A stretch of 5,641 nt of DNA from an uncultured Clostridia bacterium. Its GTDB lineage: Bacteria; Bacillota; Clostridia; Christensenellales; Borkfalkiaceae. The position numbers and the translations under genes are program-made. The stretch's first letter is position 1. Each line of letters begins with the position of its first letter. A model generated the notes under the pieces. That model did no database searches, was not told where the DNA came from, and was given only the letters and a program-made list of their open reading frames with translations. The stretch spans positions 1 through 5,641 of the forward strand of contig URMI01000087.1 in assembly GCA_900548845.1 (NCBI GenBank), given 5' to 3'. Shown here one piece after another: positions 1 through 4,574 of the stretch.

Positions 1-29
1 ATGTCCAATGCGACGATCCTCTCGGTCAT
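1..29 (-). CDS. Start of an unidentified gene running off the left edge (partial)
   Basis: Read leftward, the sequence gives an ATG followed by codons for MTERIVALD, and the frame is still open at the window edge. The reason to believe it is a gene is the well-formed promoter directly upstream (36-64). A short charged start followed by a hydrophobic strand ending in Asp is how several nucleotide-binding folds of the RNase H/actin type begin (for example YqgF/RuvX or ROK kinases), but nine residues cannot decide this and no function is assigned. There is no proper Shine-Dalgarno sequence: only AAGG one base from the ATG, too close to work normally. Translation may therefore be leaderless. The gene might also start further downstream, outside the window. 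Confidence 0.45.
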
Positions 30-35
30 GCCTTG

Positions 36-64
36 ATTGTAGCATATTTCCCGCGCAAAGGCAA
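36..64 (-). promoter_or_regulatory. Sigma-A-like promoter of the left-edge gene
   Basis: On the minus strand TTGCCT (59-64) and TACAAT (36-41) are separated by exactly 17 bases. Only six bases lie between the -10 box and the ATG at 29, so transcription should begin at or within a base or two of the start codon. This is an inference from box spacing. Confidence 0.6.
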
Positions 65-87
65 GCTTTTTTGGAAATAATGAGAAA

Positions 88-182
88 GCGGCGCCCGCCG
101 CCCCGCCCGAAGGGGCGGGAAGTACGGGAAGCGCCCGCCCGAAGGCGCGGAAGAGGCAAAACCTGCCCGCCGAAGGCGCGGA
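88..182. repeat. Cluster of short GC-rich hairpins with CGAA/TTCG cores
   Basis: This gene-free stretch holds four small hairpins: GCGGCG/CGCCGC (88-101), CCCGCCC/GGGCGGG (102-119), CGCC-CGAA-GGCG (136-147) and GCC-GAA-GGC (169-177). The last two lie in two copies of one unit of 18-19 bases (133-151 and 165-182) that differ by a single C. All but the first have a GAA core, and on the minus strand the third would make the very stable C(UUCG)G tetraloop, also used by the terminator at 193-217. None has a T-run after it, so they are not obvious terminators. They may be decayed duplicates of the terminator stem or a local repeat family. Confidence 0.55.
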
Positions 183-192
183 GGAAAAGCGC

Positions 193-217
193 AAAAAAAG
201 GCTGCCCGAAGGCAGCC
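193..217 (-). terminator. Intrinsic terminator after the 62-aa membrane protein gene
   Basis: On the minus strand a perfect 7-bp stem, GGCTGCC/GGCAGCC, closed by a TTCG tetraloop (200-217) is followed at once by seven T residues (193-199). It lies five bases past the stop codon of the 62-aa gene, which is the expected place. Confidence 0.9.
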
Positions 218-222
218 CCCGC

Positions 223-411
223 TCAGTCGCGGTCTCTCTTTTTTGCCGCGCGCTCCATCGCATCGAGGCGCGCATCCACCGCGTCGTCGAGCTTATCGAT
301 GAGCTCTTCCTGGCTCTTTTTGACGAGCGAGCGCATCTTACAGCTGTTGGCGACGGCAAGCGCGCCGCCGAGCGCGCCCAGCGCCAGCCCGAGGCAGAAC
401 ATTTTTTCCAT
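223..411 (-). CDS. Small single-pass membrane protein, 62 aa, unknown function
   Basis: The protein has a short N-terminus (MEKM), one glycine- and alanine-rich hydrophobic segment at about residues 5-22, and a charged, mostly helical tail at 28-60 with alternating acidic and basic residues that could form a coiled coil. There is no lipobox; the Cys at 6 and 24 do not sit in one. The layout recalls small YtxH-like proteins, but I cannot show homology. The start is well supported: AAAGGAG lies a few bases before the ATG. The gene follows the Myb-like gene by 58 bases on the same strand and ends in a strong terminator, so the two probably share a transcript. A possible role is a membrane partner of the upstream protein, which is inference from position only. 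Confidence 0.75.
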   Translation of the reverse strand: MEKMFCLGLALGALGGALAVANSCKMRSLVKKSQEELIDKLDDAVDARLDAMERAAKKRDRD

Positions 412-423
412 ATCCGCTCCTTT

Positions 424-440
424 GCGGGCGATATGCCCGC
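424..440. repeat. Small hairpin before the ribosome binding site of the 62-aa gene
   Basis: GCGGGC (424-429) and GCCCGC (435-440) form a perfect 6-bp stem around a 5-base loop in the gap between the two leftward genes. The stem ends almost against the AAAGGAG of the 62-aa gene and has no T-run, so if it matters it would affect translation or mRNA processing and not termination. Confidence 0.5.
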
Positions 441-469
441 CTTAAATAGCTTGCGGAATGCGCCCCTCG

Positions 470-1042
470 TTATTCGCCGCGCTCGCTGCGTAATTTTTCC
501 AATTCCGAGCGCAGCGCCTCGTTTTCCTGCCGCAGTTCCCCCGCGATGCGGCGGTAGAGGGCGTCGATCTCCTGTTCGAGGCGGCGCTGCAAAAACTCGC
601 TGCCGGCGGGGACGCCCGCCTCTTTCGCCGCTTTTTCCAGCCGTTCGGGCTGCTTCTTTAAGAGATTGCGGTACTTGTTCTGCATCCTGAGCATCTTCTT
701 TTCGTCGCCGCCCGCGGCGTTCATGATGGCGCGGCGCACCGAACAGCCCTTGGCGCGTTCGCGGAAGATAAGGCGCAGCATCTCGTCCGTCTCCTCTTCC
801 GTGAAGGGCTTCACCGCCCCCGCGTGCAGGTCTTTGCCTTCGAGCATGCGCCTGACGCGCTCGTCGTCCTGCTTTTTGAGGAGCGCATAGTAATAGTTGC
901 GCACGCTGCCCTTGGCGCGGCTGTGCGCTCTTCCGTACGTTTCGAAGAGGTACGAGAGCGTCTTGCCCGCGTTCCTGCCCGAATAGATGTACTCGATGAG
1001 CCCCGTCGCTTCCTCTTCCGTATAACCGTTGATCTTATTCAT
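470..1042 (-). CDS. Probable DNA-binding protein with two Myb/SANT-like repeats and a coiled-coil tail, 190 aa
   Basis: Two units of about 50 residues align with each other. Residues 7-55 begin YTEEE and end NYYYALLKK; residues 80-130 begin FTEEE and end KYRNLLKK. Each reads as three helices with a basic third helix, like Myb/SANT-type repeats and, at a distance, the tandem repeats of Bacillus RsfA regulators. Residues 151-188 are heptad-like (Leu, Ile and Ala spaced through Glu/Arg), suggesting a dimerising coiled coil. There is no signal or membrane segment. I chose the ATG at 1042 because GGAGG lies five bases before it; the frame opens 16 codons earlier at 1090 but nothing there looks like a ribosome binding site. 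It is first in a leftward unit with the 62-aa membrane protein and divergent from the 292-aa gene. Sequence-specific DNA binding is an inference from the fold. Confidence 0.75.
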   Translation of the reverse strand: MNKINGYTEEEATGLIEYIYSGRNAGKTLSYLFETYGRAHSRAKGSVRNYYYALLKKQDDERVRRMLEGKDLHAGAVKPFTEEETDEMLRLIFRERAKGCSVRRAIMNAAGGDEKKMLRMQNKYRNLLKKQPERLEKAAKEAGVPAGSEFLQRRLEQEIDALYRRIAGELRQENEALRSELEKLRSERGE

Positions 1043-1054
1043 CGCTGCCTCCGC

Positions 1055-1069
1055 ACGGGAGATCCCCGT
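1055..1069. repeat. Small inverted repeat in the leader of the Myb-like gene
   Basis: ACGGG (1055-1059) and CCCGT (1065-1069) flank a 5-base centre just upstream of the ribosome binding site for the gene starting at 1042. It could be an mRNA hairpin or an operator, and could also be chance in GC-rich DNA. Confidence 0.35.
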
Positions 1070-1083
1070 TTTCCCCTCTGTTC

Positions 1084-1115
1084 TTGACATAATTTTGTGC
1101 GTTTATACATCTAAT
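1084..1115 (+). promoter_or_regulatory. Promoter region of the 292-aa gene, with poor spacing
   Basis: A perfect TTGACA (1084-1089) stands out in an AT-rich patch. Two -10 candidates follow: TATACA (1104-1109, 14-base spacer) and TCTAAT (1110-1115, 20-base spacer). Neither spacing is ideal. If TCTAAT is used, six bases separate it from the ATG at 1122, the same geometry as at the left-edge gene. TTTATA at 1102-1107 read on the other strand is a weak -10 candidate for the divergent Myb-like gene. Confidence 0.45.
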
Positions 1116-1121
1116 AGCGGT

Positions 1122-2000
1122 ATGCAGGTGTATTTTTTGGCGGAGCGGGAATGCATCCTCTCGCTCGGCGGCATGGCGCTCGGTATCGTGGACGGGTTCG
1201 AACGCTCCGTCGAGCTCGACCCCGAAGACGGCGTCCTGTGCACGCTCGCCCCGCTCGGGGGGTATCTCCCCGTGAGCTTTTGCATCGACGAGGACTTTCT
1301 GATCGCGCCCCCGCCCGGGATCGCCCTCTATCATAGGAACGGCAAGGAGTGCGCCCTCTATGCGAGCGGGTTCTGCCGCACCGACCAGAGCCTGAACGTG
1401 CTCCAAAAGGCGGAAGTAAACGGGGCGCGGCTCACCCTCTTCCGCCAGGGCAAGCTGTTTTTGGAGATCGCGGAAGAGGGCGGGATGCACATTACCGTCC
1501 TTCCCGACGAATTGGAGAATTGCTCCTTCTTCGCCCAGGACGACGGGTTCCTCGTTGCGGGCGGAGGCGGTTTTGCCCTCCTCTCGCGGAACGGGGAAAT
1601 TTTAGTGCAGGCAGAGGGGCGCGTTCTGGAGACGGGCGGCGTTCTCCGCGCCGAAGTGCCCTTCCACGACAGCCGCGGGCACACCGCCCTGTGCGAATGG
1701 CAAAAGGGCGAGCTCCTCTCGTGCACGGTGCGGACGGCGCGCGCGCCCACCCCCGCCACCTTCGCGCTCGCCCTCTTCGAGAGCGTGCTCTTAGGCCTCG
1801 ACGCCTCCCCCTTCCTCTCCCCCGAGCTCGAAGCGGACGCGCTCAGAGAGTATCTGGGAGAATTCCGCTCCGTCGTGATGACGGAAGAGGAGGACCGCGT
1901 GGGGCTCGTCTATGCGCGCCGCGAGCGCGTCTTCGACGTGAGGTATTTCACCGTCGAAACGGACGGCGGGCGGGTGTGCAACATCGTGCCCGTGCCGTAA
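1122..2000 (+). CDS. Uncharacterised cytoplasmic protein, 292 aa, beta-rich with an internal repeat
   Basis: I do not recognise the family. No signal peptide or membrane helix is seen, so it is probably cytoplasmic. Residues 1-205 look beta-rich. Residues 53-78 and 136-161 resemble each other: Phe, a D/E-D stretch, FL[IV]A, a Gly/Pro-rich turn, then [IF]AL and RNG, hinting at a duplicated beta unit such as propeller blades. Residues 213-250 look helical and 260-292 return to strands. The start at 1122 was chosen because the reading frame further upstream would run into the promoter region and the divergent gene. No clear Shine-Dalgarno sequence precedes it (only AGCGG), so initiation may be leaderless. 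The gene converges on the cyclophilin-like gene, with a shared hairpin terminator between them. Base composition is GC-rich, like the other resident genes. Confidence 0.75.
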   Translation: MQVYFLAERECILSLGGMALGIVDGFERSVELDPEDGVLCTLAPLGGYLPVSFCIDEDFLIAPPPGIALYHRNGKECALYASGFCRTDQSLNVLQKAEVNGARLTLFRQGKLFLEIAEEGGMHITVLPDELENCSFFAQDDGFLVAGGGGFALLSRNGEILVQAEGRVLETGGVLRAEVPFHDSRGHTALCEWQKGELLSCTVRTARAPTPATFALALFESVLLGLDASPFLSPELEADALREYLGEFRSVVMTEEEDRVGLVYARRERVFDVRYFTVETDGGRVCNIVPVP

Positions 2001-2029
2001 AACAAAAACCCCGCGGCGGTGCCGCGGGG
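2001..2029 (-). terminator. Strong terminator of the cyclophilin-like gene, possibly bidirectional
   Basis: CCCCGCGGC (2009-2017) and GCCGCGGGG (2021-2029) make a perfect 9-bp stem with a 3-base loop. Read leftward it is followed by TTTTTGTTTT, a good T-tract, 12 bases past the stop of the gene ending at 2042. Read rightward the tail is only CGCTGTTGTATTTT, so it may serve the 292-aa gene less efficiently. Confidence 0.9.
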
Positions 2030-2041
2030 CGCTGTTGTATT

Positions 2042-2923
2042 TTAGTACTTGGTGACTTCCACCGACTTGACGATGATGGGCTCGACGGGAACATCGTAGG
2101 TCGAGGAGATGTTCTCGCCCGAGAAGGTCGTGGAACCCGTCACGGCGTCGTAAGGGTCGTGCTCGTTGATGTAGTAACGGCCGCTGTCGACAAAGGCATC
2201 GGCGCTCCCGAGCGTATCGATGTAGTCCCGGATGGCGTCGAGCAGATCCTGCATCTTGCTGAAATCGGTCGTTCTGCCGAAGACGGTGTAATACTTGTCG
2301 AGTTCGGTACGCGTGCCTGCGCCCGTGAAGGTATAGAACATGGACGTCGCGCAGTTGTACTTGTAGTAGTCGCCTTCCTGATAGTCGCCGCCGTCCGAAC
2401 GGATGGAGCCGACGCGCACCGAGCTGTTGCCCTTGCCGGTGTAGAACATGGCGAGCGCGCCCTGCGTGTGCGAGAGCGTCTTCGTGTTGCCCTCGACGCC
2501 GTTGGCTTCAAATTCGCCGCGCACCGTGTAGAGCGGATCGCCGCGCTTGCCGTTCTCGCCCAGCGTGTAGACGGTCTGCGTGAGGTTGAGGTTCTTGACC
2601 TCGCTGTAATAGTCCTTTTCGACGATGGACTCCGTCTCCTCGTCCCAGACATACGCGCCGCCGTAGAGGAAGGCGTCGTCGACATAGTGATGGATGCAGG
2701 TGCCGTCGTAGTAGCCTGCGTCCGCAAGCTCGATGAAGTGCTGCACCGTCTGAGGCGCTCCCTTGCGCGAAAGGGTGTATTCGACCTCGTAATCTTCGCC
2801 GAGGAAGTTATAAGTGATGACGATCTCGGGCTCTGCGCTGTCGCAGGCGGTAAACATGGCGACCGCGGCCGCGGAAAGCACTGCGGCGGAAGCGATCGAA
2901 AGGATGCGGTGAAGTTTTTTCAC
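2042..2923 (-). CDS. Cyclophilin-like lipoprotein lacking the catalytic arginine, 293 aa
   Basis: Residues 1-27 are a lipoprotein signal: basic KKLHR, a hydrophobic core, and FTAC with Cys27 as the likely lipid anchor, so the protein would sit on the outer face of the membrane. The body follows the cyclophilin-type prolyl isomerase pattern: APQTVQHF (56-63), GYYDGT (70-75), IHHYV (77-81), YGG (87-89), GEF (136-138), GALAMF (155-160), ATSMFYTF (192-199) and YYTVFGR (211-217). In active family members the third block reads FHRV and its Arg is catalytic; here His replaces it. The GSQFFI block is also altered, and the stretches at 90-135 and 161-190 are longer than usual. Isomerase activity is therefore doubtful; folding or binding of surface proteins is possible. 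The GTG start at 2923 is preceded by GGAGGT at seven bases. It is a single gene with its own promoter and terminator. Confidence 0.85.
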   Translation of the reverse strand: MKKLHRILSIASAAVLSAAAVAMFTACDSAEPEIVITYNFLGEDYEVEYTLSRKGAPQTVQHFIELADAGYYDGTCIHHYVDDAFLYGGAYVWDEETESIVEKDYYSEVKNLNLTQTVYTLGENGKRGDPLYTVRGEFEANGVEGNTKTLSHTQGALAMFYTGKGNSSVRVGSIRSDGGDYQEGDYYKYNCATSMFYTFTGAGTRTELDKYYTVFGRTTDFSKMQDLLDAIRDYIDTLGSADAFVDSGRYYINEHDPYDAVTGSTTFSGENISSTYDVPVEPIIVKSVEVTKY

Positions 2924-2962
2924 GAAAATGACCTCCGGTACACGGCGCAAGACGCCCCGTGC

Positions 2963-2972
2963 GGTAATTACC
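2963..2972. promoter_or_regulatory. Perfect palindrome over the predicted start site of the cyclophilin-like gene
   Basis: GGTAATTACC is its own reverse complement and lies three bases downstream (in the leftward direction) of the -10 box at 2976-2981, about where transcription should start. The position suits a small operator, but no regulator is known. Confidence 0.35.
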
Positions 2973-2975
2973 AAT

Positions 2976-3004
2976 ATTTTACCCGTATTTGGCGCGTTCG
3001 TCAA
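2976..3004 (-). promoter_or_regulatory. Sigma-A-like promoter of the cyclophilin-like gene
   Basis: On the minus strand TTGACG (2999-3004) and TAAAAT (2976-2981) are spaced by exactly 17 bases. This predicts a leader of roughly 45 bases before the GTG at 2923, with the GGAGGT near its end. Confidence 0.8.
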
Positions 3005-3057
3005 GTGCTTTTGCGAAGGAAAGCGTGAAAATTGCGTGTGCGCCGCCGTTAGGGGCT

Positions 3058-3081
3058 CTGCGGGGAGAAGGGCTCCCGCAG
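3058..3081. repeat. GC-rich hairpin in the divergent intergenic region
   Basis: CTGCGGGGAG (3058-3067) and CTCCCGCAG (3073-3081) pair with one bulged G around a 5-base loop. No T-run follows on either strand. It lies between the two divergent promoters, in the last GC-rich stretch before composition changes. No gene is supported in 2924-3204. Confidence 0.5.
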
Positions 3082-3115
3082 GGAAACGCATTGCAGACGG
3101 CCGCGAAAGCGCGCG

Positions 3116-3143
3116 GACCTTTCAACTTTTTTTCAGAAAGGTC
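3116..3143. promoter_or_regulatory. Inverted repeat touching the -35 box of the peptidase promoter
   Basis: GACCTTTC (3116-3123) and GAAAGGTC (3136-3143) are perfect 8-base complements around a T-rich 12-base centre. The right arm ends directly against TTGACA at 3144. This is a good place for a repressor or activator to bind. It is also exactly where base composition falls, so it could instead be a scar or end of the AT-rich block, or a leftover terminator stem. Confidence 0.55.
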
Positions 3144-3171
3144 TTGACAAATGCGAAATTAGTGGTACAAT
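3144..3171 (+). promoter_or_regulatory. Sigma-A-like promoter of the peptidase-LRR operon
   Basis: A perfect TTGACA (3144-3149) and TACAAT (3166-3171) are 16 bases apart. The predicted start near 3178 leaves a leader of under 30 bases containing an A-run and the ribosome binding site GGAGGG (3194-3199). It is the only promoter seen for both downstream genes. Confidence 0.85.
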
Positions 3172-3204
3172 GAGTATAAGAAAAAAAACATATGGAGGGA
3201 AATT

Positions 3205-4557
3205 ATGAACAAAACTTTAAGCTTTAACAAGAAATCACGCATCTCTGCACTATTGATCGCTCTGCTATCGCTGTTCTCCATACCCCTCACAGCAACGTCG
3301 CTTCGAGCCTTTGCAGAAAATCAATCTATCGATTTTATTGATGACCAAGATGGATATTATGTATCCAGCTCAGAACAACTATCCGATTTCTCAGGAAATC
3401 AATTTACTTTGTATAACCTATATCCACAGGGCTATGCGATTTACGACAATGATCAGCGGTTTATCGAAGGCTCATATCGTTCCTACTCACCCTATATCGG
3501 TTTTTCGGAAGATAAATATTATCTTGGACCTTCGAATTACTATGTAGCATTAAGCAATGGGCTTTGGAATATAGCCGAAGACCGCTTTATGGAAGAAGAT
3601 GAAGTAACTGGAACATCATATCTCCTTCCCAGTGTTACAGATGAAGAAAGTCATGCCGTCTTAACAACGGCTACAACACGCAGTTCCGCTTCGATCACAG
3701 TAGGAACCCATCAAGACGAATATGGATTCACATGCTTAGATACGGACTACTTCTTTCGAAACATGATCAGCGTTCCTTACAATACTCATGGCGGAACCTG
3801 TGCTTTAGTTTCCATCTCTATTCTCTTGACTTATTTCGACACGTTTTATCATAAAAGTTTTGTCTCTGACGAAAACCTTCTTGCGGTCAATCTAGGCGAT
3901 ATTGCTCTTGATGAAATTACAGAAACCATAAAAACTCATAAACCATCCGTCCAGCCTTTGCAATCTTTGCATGAACTTTTATTTACAGATTACAAACACA
4001 CGATCTTGGGTATAGGCTCAGAAGACGACGGCTATCCTATGGCAAACGCAGAAATCAGAAAAACCATCGATGATTATATTGACGGAGAACCCAATCCAGG
4101 TCTTGATAAGGGATATAACTACGATTCAGAAGACTCTGCTATTATCAACACACATTCAAGAACAAGGGGATTGATCGACGAGGGCTATCCCGTTATCATT
4201 TCCATGACTAAATATAATACAAGTTCGCTAGTCAATACAAACGCATATGATGACGCCCTTTCGCCCAACAGCACAAAAAATACCTCGAAAGAAAAATATC
4301 ATTCTGTCGTAGTTTATGGCTATGACAATAATGATAGATTTTTGGTACATTATGGCTTTAACAATGATAGTGAAATCATTATTTCGGGCGCCACGATTTA
4401 TAGTTACTATGCATTAAAGTTCACGGGCACTCACATCTGCTCTTATAATTTTTACACCAGTTCAAGTAAACTGGAGGGTCAAACACCTACTGTAGATTAT
4501 TATATGTGTGCAGGGTGCGGTAAAATATACGATGAAAACAAATATCCAATCAATTAA
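3205..4557 (+). CDS. Secreted putative cysteine peptidase (papain/C39/streptopain-like fold), 450 aa
   Basis: Residues 1-37 are a signal peptide: basic start, long hydrophobic core and AFA before the cut. Residues 65-125 (NLYPQGYAIYD, SPYIGF, YYLGPSNYYV) look like the propeptide-type region found before secreted peptidases of this kind. The catalytic part would begin near 185: HGGTCALVSISILLTYFD carries the presumed nucleophile Cys199, and KYHSVVVYGYD carries the presumed base His366. Asn386 or Asn387 in HYGFNND could complete the site. The end has H410-x-C412 and C435-AG-C438, four possible metal ligands, as in short Cys-rich tails of secreted clostridial proteins; the chain stops 12 residues after the last Cys, so this tail may be shortened. 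GGAGGG sits five bases before the ATG. The LRR lipoprotein gene follows after 17 bases. Codon use is much more AT-rich than in resident genes. The exact peptidase family and its substrates are unknown. Confidence 0.75.
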   Translation: MNKTLSFNKKSRISALLIALLSLFSIPLTATSLRAFAENQSIDFIDDQDGYYVSSSEQLSDFSGNQFTLYNLYPQGYAIYDNDQRFIEGSYRSYSPYIGFSEDKYYLGPSNYYVALSNGLWNIAEDRFMEEDEVTGTSYLLPSVTDEESHAVLTTATTRSSASITVGTHQDEYGFTCLDTDYFFRNMISVPYNTHGGTCALVSISILLTYFDTFYHKSFVSDENLLAVNLGDIALDEITETIKTHKPSVQPLQSLHELLFTDYKHTILGIGSEDDGYPMANAEIRKTIDDYIDGEPNPGLDKGYNYDSEDSAIINTHSRTRGLIDEGYPVIISMTKYNTSSLVNTNAYDDALSPNSTKNTSKEKYHSVVVYGYDNNDRFLVHYGFNNDSEIIISGATIYSYYALKFTGTHICSYNFYTSSSKLEGQTPTVDYYMCAGCGKIYDENKYPIN

Positions 4558-4574
4558 ATCGAAGGAGGCGAAAT

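Noticed and set aside
8..445. A 145-codon open frame on the plus strand
   Set aside because: It crosses the hairpin cluster and terminator and lies opposite the well-supported 62-aa gene. The product is Arg/Ser/Pro-rich low-complexity sequence.
1043..1090. A 16-codon N-terminal extension of the Myb-like protein starting at 1090
   Set aside because: No ribosome binding site precedes 1090, the extension would overlap the divergent promoter, and GGAGG sits properly before the ATG at 1042.
1349..3028. A 559-codon open frame on the plus strand
   Set aside because: It runs across the 292-aa gene in another frame, through the terminator at 2001-2029 and antisense to the cyclophilin-like gene. Its translation is Arg-, Ala- and Val-rich with no family motifs, as expected from GC-rich shadow frames.
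2924..3091. A 56-codon N-terminal extension of the cyclophilin-like lipoprotein
   Set aside because: It would bury the lipoprotein signal inside the chain and cross the promoter at 2976-3004. The GTG at 2923 has a strong ribosome binding site and leaves the signal peptide at the N-terminus.
3025..3147. A 40-codon GTG-started frame after GAAGGA, upstream of the peptidase
   Set aside because: It has a passable ribosome binding site but overlaps the hairpin at 3058-3081 and the inverted repeat, ends inside the -35 box of the next promoter, and shows no recognisable motif or secretion signal.
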